Below, piece after piece: positions 33,638 to 43,440 of a DNA stretch of 64,000 nt. Each line of letters opens with the position of its first letter. The first letter of the stretch is position 1. The position numbers and the translations under genes were made by a program. Source of the stretch: Bacteroidota bacterium (GTDB lineage: Bacteria > Bacteroidota > Bacteroidia > Chitinophagales > Chitinophagaceae); assembly GCA_018268035.1 (NCBI GenBank), contig JAFDXI010000119.1, positions 1-64,000 on the forward strand, written 5' to 3'. The notes beneath the pieces were generated by a model. That model worked only from the letters and a program-made list of their open reading frames with translations. It was not told where the DNA came from and made no database searches.

Positions 33638-33668
33638 AATCCCACCTTATGGTGGGATTGTTTTTTGG
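33638..33668 (+). terminator. Intrinsic terminator after the T9SS protein gene
   Basis: CAATCCCACC and GGTGGGATTG form a perfect 10-bp stem around TTAT, followed by TTTTTTG, about 20 bp after the stop codon. Confidence 0.88.
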
Positions 33669-33826
33669 GACCAACAATAGGAATGCTTTTGATCGTTCCT
33701 TGCGTCGCACACTGCAACTGCATTAATTTTATTCAGCAATCTGTAAAATATTTTAGATTTTACCACTTATATAGATAGTATTCCGAATGAATGCTTTTGT
33801 AAATATTTTAGTGTAATAAATTTATT

Positions 33827-34534
33827 ATGAAAACACTTTTAATCTTGTTGATTCTTCCAATTATTACTTCATTGCATCCAACAAACAGCGAAGAAGTTTT
33901 ATCAAAAATGTTTCAGCAATACCAGGGCAAATGGATGAAGAGTTTCAGCTTTACCCAAAAGACAGAAAGCTTTCGCAACGATAGTCTGGTGAAAGTTGAT
34001 ACCTGGCATGAAAATATTATTTACCCTGATAAATTCAGGATAGATTTTGGTGATAAGACCAGTGGCAATGCAGCCATTTTTACACCAGATTCTGTGTATA
34101 GTTTCCGTGGCGGTGTTTTAAAAAATGTTTTTAGCAATGATGATGACCTGACATTTATTTTGGGTGGCATGTATTTTCATCCGCTGGATTCTGCAAAAAA
34201 TATTTTTGGCAAGTTGGGTTATGACTTGTCAAAATTTTCTGAAAATGATTCGGTGTATATTATTGGAGCCAACAATGTTGATGAAAAATCAAACCAGTTT
34301 TGGGTGGATAAGAAAAAGCTCGTGGTAGTGAGGTTTATTAATTATTCGCATGATGAAAAAGAAGAAGGAATATTTTCAAATCATAAAAAATTTGGTGAAA
34401 GCTGGTCAGAGACTTATTGTGTTTTTTATATCAACGATAAACTGGTGCAAAAAGAGACATATTACGATTGCAATGCCAATGCAAAAATAGATCTTCGGAT
34501 TTTTGATCCGCACCATTTTATTGCTTTGCCCTGA
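33827..34534 (+). CDS. LolA-like periplasmic protein
   Basis: 235 residues with a signal peptide (MKTLLILLILPIITSL). The body resembles the LolA/outer-membrane lipoprotein-sorting fold: KWMKSFSFTQKTESF, WHENIIYPDKFRIDFG, AAIFTPDSVYSFRGG and NQFWVDKKKLVVVRFINY are alternating beta strands of a half-barrel that binds acyl chains in relatives. It is divergent in sequence from true LolA, so a lipid- or lipoprotein-binding role is inference. It lies 52 bp before the DUF4954 gene on the same strand. Confidence 0.65.
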   Translation: MKTLLILLILPIITSLHPTNSEEVLSKMFQQYQGKWMKSFSFTQKTESFRNDSLVKVDTWHENIIYPDKFRIDFGDKTSGNAAIFTPDSVYSFRGGVLKNVFSNDDDLTFILGGMYFHPLDSAKNIFGKLGYDLSKFSENDSVYIIGANNVDEKSNQFWVDKKKLVVVRFINYSHDEKEEGIFSNHKKFGESWSETYCVFYINDKLVQKETYYDCNANAKIDLRIFDPHHFIALP

Positions 34535-34571
34535 GTTGTTTTTTTTGAAATACCAACTAACACTTAATCTG

Positions 34572-34579
34572 TATTTTCG
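34572..34579 (+). promoter_or_regulatory. -7-like box before the DUF4954 gene
   Basis: TATTTTCG lies 6 nt before the ATG at 34586. It fits the same short-leader pattern as glyS, pyrE and panD. Confidence 0.4.
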
Positions 34580-34585
34580 TTGACG

Positions 34586-36796
34586 ATGGCAAAGAATAAC
34601 ATACAGAAAATTGCAATTGATAAACTGGGTTACAGCTTTATCAAACCCCCATATTTACCTGAAGGAAAAGACGAATATTATTTAAGGAATATTCAAAACC
34701 GCAGCGGTATCAATTATCGTAATCTTACTGCATACGAAATAGAGGCGCTGGTAAAAAACAGGAATACGAGTGATGACTGGAACAAAATTTTAGTCAGCGA
34801 TGCTTTTAATCCTGAACTGGTAAAAAACTGTAAATTTTTCGGGTTGGTGCGTATAGGTAAACTGGAGCCGTATTTTCTCGAGTTCAGTGATATGAAATAT
34901 GCGGTGGGGTTGTATAATTCAATAATTATAAGTTCTGATATTGGTGATAATGTGGTGATAGAAAATGTAAATTATTTATCGCATTATATTTTAGGTAATG
35001 AAGTGATTTTTGTAAATGTCAATGAGCTCGCTACTACCGATCATGCAAAATTTGGTAATGGTATTCTCAAACAGGGCGAGCCTGAAAATCTGAGGATATG
35101 GTTGGAGATTTGTAATGAAAATGGTGGCAGGAGCGTGATACCTTTTAGTGGTATGTTGCCGGGCGATGCATATTTATGGAGCAAATACCGCGACGATGAT
35201 TTGTTATTGCAACGGTTTAAAGAATTTACTGAACATGAATTCAAAAGTGAACGTGGTTTTTATGGCAAAGTAGGAGACCGGACAGTGATAAAAAATTCTG
35301 CCATTATCAAAGATTGCTGGATAGGCAGTGATGCTTATATCAAAGGTGCCAATAAACTCAAAAACCTGACTATACATTCCTCTGAAAGCGAAGCAACGCA
35401 AATAGGTGAGGGTTGTGAACTTGTGAATGGAATAATAAGTTATGGATGCAGGATATTTTATGGTGTAAAAGCAGTGCGGTTTGTTATGGCTTCACATTCT
35501 CAATTAAAATATGGTGCCAGGCTCATCAACTCTTATCTTGGCAACAACGCCACTATCTCCTGTTGTGAAGTGTTGAACTCTTTGATCTTCCCTGCGCATG
35601 AACAACATCACAACAATTCATTTTTATGTGCTGCTTTGGTGATGGGTCAAAGCAATATCCCTGCAGGTGCTACTATAGGTTCCAATCATAACTCCCGTGC
35701 GGCTGATGGTGAGATCGTTGCCGGGCGCGGGTTCTGGCCTGGCCTCTGTGTGAGCCTGAAACATAATTCAAAGTTTGCCAGCTTTACTATGATTGCAAAA
35801 GGTGATTATTTATTTGAACTGGATATTCCACTTCCTTTTAGCCTGGTAAGCCTTGATTATTCTGTTGATGCACTCACTGTGATGCCTGCTTATTGGTTTA
35901 TGTATAATATGTATGCACTGGAACGCAATGCATGGAAATATGCTGACCGCGATAAGCGAGATGAAAAAATACAATTGCTCGAAACTGATTACCTGGCGCC
36001 TGACAGTATTAATGAAATGTTTGTTGCTATTCTGTTGCTTGAAAAATTTACAGGTAAAGCCTGGTTCAAAAAACATGGGAGCGATGCTGATGAAAATACT
36101 TTTATCCAAAAGGGGAAATCATTGCTGGAACAACAGGATGAAGAGGTGAATGAACTGGAAATAATTGCTGAAGGTTTTGAAAATGCAAAAAGAAAAACCA
36201 TTATCAGGAAGACTCAGCTTGCATACAATGCCTATAAGGAAATGATTACCTGGTATGGATTGAATAATCTGATTGATTTTATCAACAAGCATAGTTTAAA
36301 AAGTGATATTACAATAATAGATTCGATTAAAAAAGTAGAAAGCAGAAATATGTGGTTGAACATAGGCGGGCAACTGATGCCATCCTCTGTTGTTGATGGA
36401 TTGAAAAATGATATCAGAAATAAAAAAATTGATAGCTGGGATCATTTACATTCGGTTTACTTTAAAATAGGGGAACGTTATGCAGACCAAAAATTTCAGC
36501 ATGCTATAAGTGCATTGTTAGAGATTGAAAATATACAACCCCGACATGTAAACAAAGACAAAATTATTCAATGGATGGATAAAGCCATTGCAATCAAAAC
36601 AGTAATTGTAAACTGGATTGCAGCATCCAGGAAAAAAGATTACACCAATCCGTTTAGAAAAATGATGTATGATACAGATGACGAAATGAATATTGTGCTG
36701 GGTAGTTTTGATGATAACAGCTTTGTTAATCAGCAGCAACAATCGTTGAAAATATTTATTAAGAAAGTTGAAACAATCAAATTAAACCTGAATTAG
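34586..36796 (+). CDS. DUF4954-family left-handed beta-helix protein
   Basis: The ATG at 34586 (MAKNNIQK) is preferred over a TTG 6 bp earlier, giving 736 residues. From about residue 100 to 400 the chain has hexapeptide-like turns (SSDIGDNVVIENVNYLSHYI, DRTVIKNSAIIKDCWIGSDA, TQIGEGCELVNGIISYGC, NIPAGATIGSNHNSRAADGE) typical of a left-handed beta-helix as in sugar-nucleotide and acyl transferases. The C-terminal 330 residues are mostly helical. I recognise it as DUF4954, found in Bacteroidota and with unknown function. A sugar-phosphate or nucleotidyltransferase-related activity is a guess. It has no signal peptide. Confidence 0.75.
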   Translation: MAKNNIQKIAIDKLGYSFIKPPYLPEGKDEYYLRNIQNRSGINYRNLTAYEIEALVKNRNTSDDWNKILVSDAFNPELVKNCKFFGLVRIGKLEPYFLEFSDMKYAVGLYNSIIISSDIGDNVVIENVNYLSHYILGNEVIFVNVNELATTDHAKFGNGILKQGEPENLRIWLEICNENGGRSVIPFSGMLPGDAYLWSKYRDDDLLLQRFKEFTEHEFKSERGFYGKVGDRTVIKNSAIIKDCWIGSDAYIKGANKLKNLTIHSSESEATQIGEGCELVNGIISYGCRIFYGVKAVRFVMASHSQLKYGARLINSYLGNNATISCCEVLNSLIFPAHEQHHNNSFLCAALVMGQSNIPAGATIGSNHNSRAADGEIVAGRGFWPGLCVSLKHNSKFASFTMIAKGDYLFELDIPLPFSLVSLDYSVDALTVMPAYWFMYNMYALERNAWKYADRDKRDEKIQLLETDYLAPDSINEMFVAILLLEKFTGKAWFKKHGSDADENTFIQKGKSLLEQQDEEVNELEIIAEGFENAKRKTIIRKTQLAYNAYKEMITWYGLNNLIDFINKHSLKSDITIIDSIKKVESRNMWLNIGGQLMPSSVVDGLKNDIRNKKIDSWDHLHSVYFKIGERYADQKFQHAISALLEIENIQPRHVNKDKIIQWMDKAIAIKTVIVNWIAASRKKDYTNPFRKMMYDTDDEMNIVLGSFDDNSFVNQQQQSLKIFIKKVETIKLNLN

Positions 36797-36937
36797 GAAA
36801 CCATCCCGGCATTGCTTTAATTTGCTAAATTTTTTTCTGAAAAAATATCCTTGCATTAATAATTGTTATTAGGTTGAAAAATAGATTTTCGGATAACATC
36901 ATTCCGGCTTACCGGAAATGATAAAACCACCTGACAG

Positions 36938-37510
36938 ATGTTGAAAGAAAGAGAAATTTTCACTGCAGGCTTTAAGGAACGCATCAGCGGATATGTGCAT
37001 AACAATTTGCCCGGTGTTCAGTTTAGTGAAAGACAAAAAGCGAAACTCGAAAAATCAGCAGAGAAAGCAACAAAATGGATTGGCTCGACTTCATCACTCA
37101 TTGCACATACTTTATTTTTTATCATATCCTTCTCCCTTCCAATAACCGGCATTATTACTTTTGAAGAGATGCTGTTGATTCTAACAACGGTTGTTTCACT
37201 TGAGGCTATTTACCTCGCTATTTTTATACAGATGTCTGTCAATAAAAATATAAAGGATATTGAGATAATACAGGAAGATGTGGGCGAGATACAGGAAGAC
37301 ATTGAAGGCATTGAAGGCGATATTGACGAAATTCAAAAAGACGTGGATGAGATACAGGAAGATGTAGATGAAATTCAGGGCGATCTGGATGTGGACACTA
37401 TAAAAGAAAATGGTGAAACTGATAAAGAAACAGTTACTTTGGATGTTATCAATGCACTGCTTTTGCAACTTCAGGCAGAAATTGAAACTTTAAAAAAAAT
37501 ACATCATTAA
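36938..37510 (+). CDS. DUF1003-type membrane protein with acidic heptad coiled coil
   Basis: 190 residues. Residues ~45-105 contain two membrane segments with LSLEAIYLAIFIQMSVN-like sequence typical of DUF1003. The next ~50 residues are seven near-identical heptads of the form D-(I/V)-x-E-I-Q-x (for example DIDEIQK, DVDEIQE, DVDEIQG), hydrophobic at positions 2 and 5, so a two-faced acidic coiled coil is expected. The DNA of this part is a matching degenerate 21-nt repeat. It is followed after 17 bp by the DoxX-like gene. Function unknown. Confidence 0.7.
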   Translation: MLKEREIFTAGFKERISGYVHNNLPGVQFSERQKAKLEKSAEKATKWIGSTSSLIAHTLFFIISFSLPITGIITFEEMLLILTTVVSLEAIYLAIFIQMSVNKNIKDIEIIQEDVGEIQEDIEGIEGDIDEIQKDVDEIQEDVDEIQGDLDVDTIKENGETDKETVTLDVINALLLQLQAEIETLKKIHH

Positions 37511-37527
37511 CTGTATAACCTTCATCA

Positions 37528-38787
37528 ATGGAAAATGAAAAAACACCTGGTGTCCTCTTGTTACAAGAGAGAGAAAATATCATTAAGAAATTCTTCAGCC
37601 TTTGGATAGTTGTATATGCGTTTGTGTTTATTGGCACTTCACAGTTTAGTTTTTCTTTTCCTTTCCTTGAAAAACTGGTGCTATGGTTTGGCACTACTTT
37701 CCTGCATATAAAAGACCTGCATAAGATTACCAATACTGGTAGTGGCGACACTACTTACGATTTCGTATTGGTGCTGGCCGGTGTTATATTTTCTTTTCTT
37801 GTCAGCCTCATCATTTTAATTGCAGATCGAAAAAGACCCAACTACAGGCAGCTTTATTTATTTGCTATTGTTATTGCACGGTATTATGTTGGTTTTACAA
37901 TGTTCACTTATGGCCTGGCAAAAATTTTTAACGGTCAATTTCCTGCAAACGGTTTGTCAAGGCTGGAAGAAAAAGTAGGTGATATGTCTCCAATGGGAAT
38001 GGTGTGGGCATTTATGGGTGCATCGCGTGCTTATACTTTTGTTTCCGGCTTGCTGGAATTTACTGGCGGTGTATTGTTACTTTTCAGGCAGACAAAAACT
38101 TTCGGTGCTCTATTTTCTATGACAGTGATGCTGAATGTTGCCTTACTGAATTTTATGTATGATGTGCCGGTAAAAATATTTTCTGCCCATATTGTTTTGT
38201 TGTGTGTTTTCATCTTGAGTTATGACTGGAAAATCCTGTTTAATTTCTTTGTATTGCACCGGTTCGAAAAACTGGATTATAATAAACTCAGGGTAAAGAA
38301 AAAATGGTTGCAGGTAACATTAAGGGTAATAAAAATTGTAATTATCCTTGCCATTCTTGGGATCAGTATCAGTCAACTGTGGGGCACATTAGATGAAAAA
38401 CCTGCGCCAATGGAAGGGGCGTATTCTGTAAAAAGTTTTGTATTGAATCATGATACAATTCCTGTTGCATATAACAGCAAAGATTCTATTGGTTGGAGCA
38501 AAATGTTTGTTGATTATCCTGGCTGGATTTCTATACAATTGAATACTGATAAAAAAGTTTGGAAGCAGGTAAAAATTGATACACTTAAAAAATCATTCGC
38601 TATGGACAACCTGGATTCCACAAGCTATGCCTTCTTTAATTATAATGTTAGAAATGATACGGTAACTTTTACAGGTACTATTAAAAAAGATACAGCCAAT
38701 ATCATTTTTACCCGCAAACAAAAAAAAGATTATTCGCTAGTTAACAGAGGATTTCATTGGGTCAATGAATACCCTCCGAATTGGTAA
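37528..38787 (+). CDS. DoxX-like polytopic membrane protein
   Basis: 419 residues with about seven membrane segments. The middle (RYYVGFTMFTYGLAKIFNGQFP ... SRAYTFVSGLLEFTGGVLLLF) resembles DoxX/thiosulfate-quinone-oxidoreductase-type membrane proteins. The last ~130 residues after the final membrane span form a soluble beta-rich domain (EGAYSVKSFVLNHDTIP ... FTGTIKKDTANIIFTRKQ), an unusual extension. It lies 17 bp downstream of the DUF1003-type gene, so the two are very likely co-transcribed and may work together. No catalytic motif is visible. Confidence 0.7.
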   Translation: MENEKTPGVLLLQERENIIKKFFSLWIVVYAFVFIGTSQFSFSFPFLEKLVLWFGTTFLHIKDLHKITNTGSGDTTYDFVLVLAGVIFSFLVSLIILIADRKRPNYRQLYLFAIVIARYYVGFTMFTYGLAKIFNGQFPANGLSRLEEKVGDMSPMGMVWAFMGASRAYTFVSGLLEFTGGVLLLFRQTKTFGALFSMTVMLNVALLNFMYDVPVKIFSAHIVLLCVFILSYDWKILFNFFVLHRFEKLDYNKLRVKKKWLQVTLRVIKIVIILAILGISISQLWGTLDEKPAPMEGAYSVKSFVLNHDTIPVAYNSKDSIGWSKMFVDYPGWISIQLNTDKKVWKQVKIDTLKKSFAMDNLDSTSYAFFNYNVRNDTVTFTGTIKKDTANIIFTRKQKKDYSLVNRGFHWVNEYPPNW

Positions 38788-38837
38788 ATGATTGTTGTTT
38801 TTATTGTAATGACTGAGAAAAATTACACTGGAAAAAA

Positions 38838-40511
38838 CTATTTTATTTTTTCATTCACCAGTTGTAAGATTTCCTTTTCAAGTGTAATTGTTTTTTCTTC
38901 TATTGCTTTGCCTTTTGCAATAATATCCTCAACAAAATTTTTATCATTATAAGATGCAGCATTGATGCGTACATTCATAAAGGCGCCCATCACAGCGCTT
39001 CTTGCACACAATGCTCCAACGCCAGCATCTGAAATGGAGTTGGGGTTGCCAGTTGCAGCCATTGCATGAATGACTTCCATACTTTCATAAGCAATGTTCA
39101 TCACTCTGAATGGTATTTCGATTGCAAGTTTGGTTGCATCTTGTATGGCTTGTGTTCTTGCTCTCTTTTCTTCATCAGATGATTTGGGCAAGCCAAAAGC
39201 TGCCATGATCTGATTAAAAGCTTTTGTATCTGCGTCCACTGATTTCAACAATTCATTTTTATAATACTGACCTTTATCAGCCCAATCACTGAACTCTTTC
39301 CAACGTTCATCCCATCCCTGTTTATGAGAAGAAAGATTAGCTACCATCGTTGCTAAAGAAATACCTAAAGCGCCAACATAAGCAGATATTGAACCGCCGC
39401 CTGGAGCCGGGCTTTCACTCGCTGTTTCATCAGCAAAATCATCCAATTGCATATTGATAAGTTTGCTGTCAGCTTTGTCTTTCAACAAATATTCTATGAT
39501 TCTTTCTTCTGGTTTAAATGCTGCCAGCTCATCCAACCCCAATGATAAAATTGCAATCCGCACCAATTCTTTTTCAGAAACACCTGTTGAACGTTTTTGT
39601 TTTTCTAAAAAATATTTTCCTGCATCAAGCATAGATTGCAAAGGCACCAGACCAACAAGCTCACTGCCCGTAACACGGATACCTCTTGCATCTGCTTTTT
39701 TACACACTTCATCAAATGCAATATGCAATGGAGTAACATGAATGTTGGTCAGATTCATTGATATTTGTGCCACACCATATTCTTCAATATACCAACCTAT
39801 CGCTTTTACACTTTTTAAACTACCGGGGATGGTAACAGCTTTTCCATTTTCGTCCAAAACTGTTTTACCATTTATTTTTTTTGTACGGCCAGCTTCCCGC
39901 ACATCAAATGCAATTGCATTGGCCCTGCGAACAGATGTTGTATTGAGGTTCACATTATATGCAATCAAAAAATCCCTGGCGCCGATAACAGTGCCGCCTC
40001 GTTTTGCATCAAATTCCTGCGGGCCAACATCTGGTTTCCATTCAGGTAGTTTTATTTTTTTAAAAAAACCTTCATACTCACCAGCCCGGATGATGGATAA
40101 ATTATTACGTTGTTTATCAGGTTGAGCATATTCATATAAATACACTGGTATTTGTAAATTGTCGCCTACCATTTTAGCCAGCTCCTGTGCATAGGCAACT
40201 GTTTCTTCCATGCTGATGTTGGATACAGGTATCAATGGACAAACATCTGTAGCGCCCATGCGTGGGTGTTCACCTTTGTGTTTGCTCATGTCAATCAATT
40301 CACCGGCTTTTTTGATGGCTTTAAATGCAGCCTGCACCACAGCATTCGGAGTGCCAACAAATGTTACAACTGTTCTATTGGTAGCTTTGCCCGGGTCAAC
40401 ATTTAATAACCTGACACCTTCAACACTTTCTATTTCATCAGTAATTTGTTTGATAACATTCAAATCGTTTCCTTCACTGAAATTGGGGACACATTCTATT
40501 ATCTGGTTCAT
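38838..40511 (-). CDS. ftcD: Fused glutamate formimidoyltransferase / formimidoyl-THF cyclodeaminase
   Basis: The ATG at 40511 (MNQIIECVPNFSEG) is chosen; the frame is open to 40538. Of 557 residues, the first ~300 are the formimidoyltransferase (CVPNFSEGND, KHKGEHPRMGATDVCPLIPV, PGSLKSVKAIGWYIEEY), and the last ~200 the cyclodeaminase (ETASESPAPGGGSISAYVGALG). The fusion is known from eukaryotes and Bacteroidota. It passes the formimino group from histidine breakdown to tetrahydrofolate and releases ammonia. No other hut gene is in the window. Confidence 0.95.
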   Translation of the reverse strand: MNQIIECVPNFSEGNDLNVIKQITDEIESVEGVRLLNVDPGKATNRTVVTFVGTPNAVVQAAFKAIKKAGELIDMSKHKGEHPRMGATDVCPLIPVSNISMEETVAYAQELAKMVGDNLQIPVYLYEYAQPDKQRNNLSIIRAGEYEGFFKKIKLPEWKPDVGPQEFDAKRGGTVIGARDFLIAYNVNLNTTSVRRANAIAFDVREAGRTKKINGKTVLDENGKAVTIPGSLKSVKAIGWYIEEYGVAQISMNLTNIHVTPLHIAFDEVCKKADARGIRVTGSELVGLVPLQSMLDAGKYFLEKQKRSTGVSEKELVRIAILSLGLDELAAFKPEERIIEYLLKDKADSKLINMQLDDFADETASESPAPGGGSISAYVGALGISLATMVANLSSHKQGWDERWKEFSDWADKGQYYKNELLKSVDADTKAFNQIMAAFGLPKSSDEEKRARTQAIQDATKLAIEIPFRVMNIAYESMEVIHAMAATGNPNSISDAGVGALCARSAVMGAFMNVRINAASYNDKNFVEDIIAKGKAIEEKTITLEKEILQLVNEKIK

Positions 40512-40685
40512 ACAATAATTAAGAATTTTATCCGGCAAACTTAAATGGATAAAATATACTGTTCAATTTTTTTGTTTTATTAATATGAAAGCGCCTTGTT
40601 TTATCTGATAATATATACATGTATTTTTGTGCCTGTAATTATTTTTTTTGAAAATAAATGTGGCTGCTGTTTTACATTATCACTT

Positions 40686-41561
40686 TCAATATTTCCTGAT
40701 AAAAGCCATCACTGTTTTTGCAAATTCAGGTGTTGATGAAGCATGATTATGATCTCCCGGGGTGATTGCAAATTCGCCTTTGGGAAATACTTTCGCCAGA
40801 TCAACAGCATTCAAATTATTGTCATCATCATTGCCCCTGATAACTAAAATATGATTCTTTAGTTTTTTCAATACAGTGATAGGAGTGGAAGGTTGAAATT
40901 TTTGAAGCAACGCTAATGCCTGTTGGTCTAAACCTGTTTTTTGTACATATTGAACCATGTTATGCAACGATGCGACTGTATCATAAGTGAGCGCTTCATA
41001 AAACATGATACGCCTCGGCCAATCAGGATTGGTAAAGTCTGTACCCATGCCGCCCATGACTGCATTGTTTACACTTTTTTTATCCAAAACCAATAACCTT
41101 GCCGTAATGATTGAACCCCTTGAATAGCCAATAACATCATAATGATTTATGTGCAGGTAATGCATCAGTAACATCAAATCTTTTGCCTCTGCATCATTGT
41201 TATAACCCGTATTAGTATGAGGTTTGTCTGATTTGCCATTGCCCCTCAGGTCAGGTGTGATTACTTTATACCCTGCTGCTAAAAGGCTGTCGTAAATAGC
41301 TGTATTTTTCCATGAGTTACCATTGACGATAAAGCCATGTACCAGTAAAACAGGATAGCCTGCTCCATTTGTTTCATAATAAATTTTTGTGCCATCAAAC
41401 GAGGAGAAGTAACCAGAATCAGCAGGTATATTTTTTCTGGCAAATAATGATGAGTGAAAACTGAATACAATACAAGTTAATAATATGGATTTGAAGAGCA
41501 ACAAATTTTTTGTTGCAGTAGATTTTACTATTCTCTTGTAAGCAGTCATGAATGTAATCAT
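40686..41561 (-). CDS. Secreted alpha/beta hydrolase
   Basis: 291 residues with an N-terminal hydrophobic segment (NLLLFKSILLTCIVFSFHSSLFA). It has VLLVHGFIVNGNSWK (oxyanion region), DLRGNGKSDKPH, the nucleophile elbow VIGYSRGSI and a C-terminal His in GDHNHASS. Its closest general type is the peroxidase/epoxide-hydrolase-like group of alpha/beta hydrolases; substrate unknown. It lies upstream of ftcD on the same strand but 174 bp away, so independent transcription is likely, and it is divergent from the subtilase. Confidence 0.82.
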   Translation of the reverse strand: MITFMTAYKRIVKSTATKNLLLFKSILLTCIVFSFHSSLFARKNIPADSGYFSSFDGTKIYYETNGAGYPVLLVHGFIVNGNSWKNTAIYDSLLAAGYKVITPDLRGNGKSDKPHTNTGYNNDAEAKDLMLLMHYLHINHYDVIGYSRGSIITARLLVLDKKSVNNAVMGGMGTDFTNPDWPRRIMFYEALTYDTVASLHNMVQYVQKTGLDQQALALLQKFQPSTPITVLKKLKNHILVIRGNDDDNNLNAVDLAKVFPKGEFAITPGDHNHASSTPEFAKTVMAFIRKY

Positions 41562-41723
41562 AGTGTTTTGAAAGATATTTTTTAATAAGAATTGTAAAAA
41601 TATCTTAGTTTGATTTTTCTCTTAAAAAAATATTTACCTAATAGTTTCCTAAATTGCCGGATTAAAATTATTACTGCTTAAGTATTTAAGATATTTGCCC
41701 ATTACAAAATTCTTTTAGTTACT

Positions 41724-43409
41724 ATGCGTTTGCTCAAATTAATTGTATTGCCGTTTGCTCTTTTTTTATGTGTTTCAACCATTGCACAGAATAATAACAG
41801 TAATGTTGTTCAGGTAAATACCAAGACCTGGTATTTGCAGGATTCTGCAACAGATCATATTGATGGTATCAGTCTGGCCAAAGCATACCAGTTTTTGAAA
41901 GGGAAAAAATCAACGCCTGTGATTGTTGCCGTAATTGATTCTGGTGTTGATACTGCGCATGAAGACTTAAAGAAAATTCTCTGGACCAACCCGAAAGAAA
42001 TTCCTGGTAATGGTATTGATGATGATCATAACGGTTATGTGGATGATGTGCATGGATGGAATTTCCTTGGCAATAAAGATGGTACCGATCTTGGCAAAGC
42101 TGCTGATGAAAGGTCAAGAGTATATTACCGGTATAAAGATTTATATGCAGATAAAGATGTTGATACCACCACAATGAGTCCTGATGAAAAATGGACTTAT
42201 TATGAATGGAAAAAAGCAGCTGCACAAATGACTATTTCCAGTGATGAACAAATGGAAGTTATGATGCTGGATGCAATGGATAAAGCATTGCGCAAACAGG
42301 ATTCTGTTTTGCAAAAAGACCTGGGTAAGAAAGAATACACGATTAGTGAACTGGAAAACAGCAATACGGTAAGCGCAAAAGGTAGTGAAGCAAAGACAAG
42401 CTTTCTCAATATTTTAAGGATGATGCAGGTGGATAGCACCACAACCAATGTTTCTATCTTGTCTGATCTTGAAGAATATCTCGACAGTAAAAAAAGCAAC
42501 CTTCAAAATAAAACAACTGCACCACCTGATTATCGTGCATTGATAATAAAAGATAATTATGATGATTTTAATGACAGGTATTATGGCAACCCGGATATCA
42601 TGGGTCCAGATGCAGATCATGGCACCCATGTGTCAGGCATTATAGCAGCAGAAAGAGATAATAACATTGGCATTAATGGTATTGCTGATAATGTAAAGAT
42701 TATGATGATAAGGGCTGTTCCTGACGGGGATGAATATGATAAAGACATTGCACTCGCTATCAGGTATGCAGTTGATAATGGTGCTAAAGTAGTGAACATG
42801 AGTTTTGGCAAAGGGTTTTCACCTCAGAAAAAATGGGTGGATGAAGCTGTGAAATATGCTGATGATCATGATGTATTGTTAGTACATGCTTCAGGTAATG
42901 AATCTGATGATATTGATTCGGTGGATAATTTTCCCAACCCTGATTTTTTATATATAAAAGACAAGCCGAAAAATTTTATTACTGTGGGCGCTTATGGTGA
43001 TCCCAAAGTGAATAATGGTCAATATATAGCTTACTTCAGCAACTATGGAAAAAAATCTGTTGATGTATATGCGCCAGGTATAAAAATTTATTCAACTGTT
43101 CCGCATAGTTATGCATTTCATGATGGCACTAGTATGGCATCACCAGTGGTGACCGGTATCGCTGCTTTGATACGTTCATATTTTCCAGGACTAAGCGCTG
43201 AACAGGTGAAATATGCAATTGTACATTCAGCCAGGCATTATGCTGAAGAAGTGAATAAACCAATGAAAGATGATCCTTATACAATTGAAGATGTACCAAT
43301 GAGTGATCTGGGTAATAATGCAGGATTTGCCAATGCTGCTTCAGCAGTAGAGCTGGCAGCAAAATTGCAACCAGCATTAAAAAATAATGACAGGAAAAAA
43401 GGTGATTAA
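41724..43409 (+). CDS. Secreted S8 subtilisin-family protease with insertion
   Basis: 561 residues. Signal peptide MRLLKLIVLPFALFLCVSTIAQ. The catalytic triad is Asp72 (VIDSGVD), His299 (HGTHVSG) and Ser470 (GTSMASP). About 225 residues separate Asp and His, far more than in typical subtilisins; the extra part is a charged, mostly helical insertion (about 100-280, with WTYYEWKKAAAQMTIS and LRKQDSVLQKDLGKKEYTI). No sorting domain is present, so it may stay in the periplasm. A DinB-like gene follows after 31 bp. Confidence 0.9.
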   Translation: MRLLKLIVLPFALFLCVSTIAQNNNSNVVQVNTKTWYLQDSATDHIDGISLAKAYQFLKGKKSTPVIVAVIDSGVDTAHEDLKKILWTNPKEIPGNGIDDDHNGYVDDVHGWNFLGNKDGTDLGKAADERSRVYYRYKDLYADKDVDTTTMSPDEKWTYYEWKKAAAQMTISSDEQMEVMMLDAMDKALRKQDSVLQKDLGKKEYTISELENSNTVSAKGSEAKTSFLNILRMMQVDSTTTNVSILSDLEEYLDSKKSNLQNKTTAPPDYRALIIKDNYDDFNDRYYGNPDIMGPDADHGTHVSGIIAAERDNNIGINGIADNVKIMMIRAVPDGDEYDKDIALAIRYAVDNGAKVVNMSFGKGFSPQKKWVDEAVKYADDHDVLLVHASGNESDDIDSVDNFPNPDFLYIKDKPKNFITVGAYGDPKVNNGQYIAYFSNYGKKSVDVYAPGIKIYSTVPHSYAFHDGTSMASPVVTGIAALIRSYFPGLSAEQVKYAIVHSARHYAEEVNKPMKDDPYTIEDVPMSDLGNNAGFANAASAVELAAKLQPALKNNDRKKGD

Positions 43410-43440
43410 AAATAAATACCTTAGAAAAAATTAATAATTT

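Noticed and set aside
37261-37400. 21-nt repeats resembling a CRISPR or minisatellite array
   Set aside because: The repeats are contiguous and in frame within a coding sequence, encoding heptads of a coiled coil, with no spacers.
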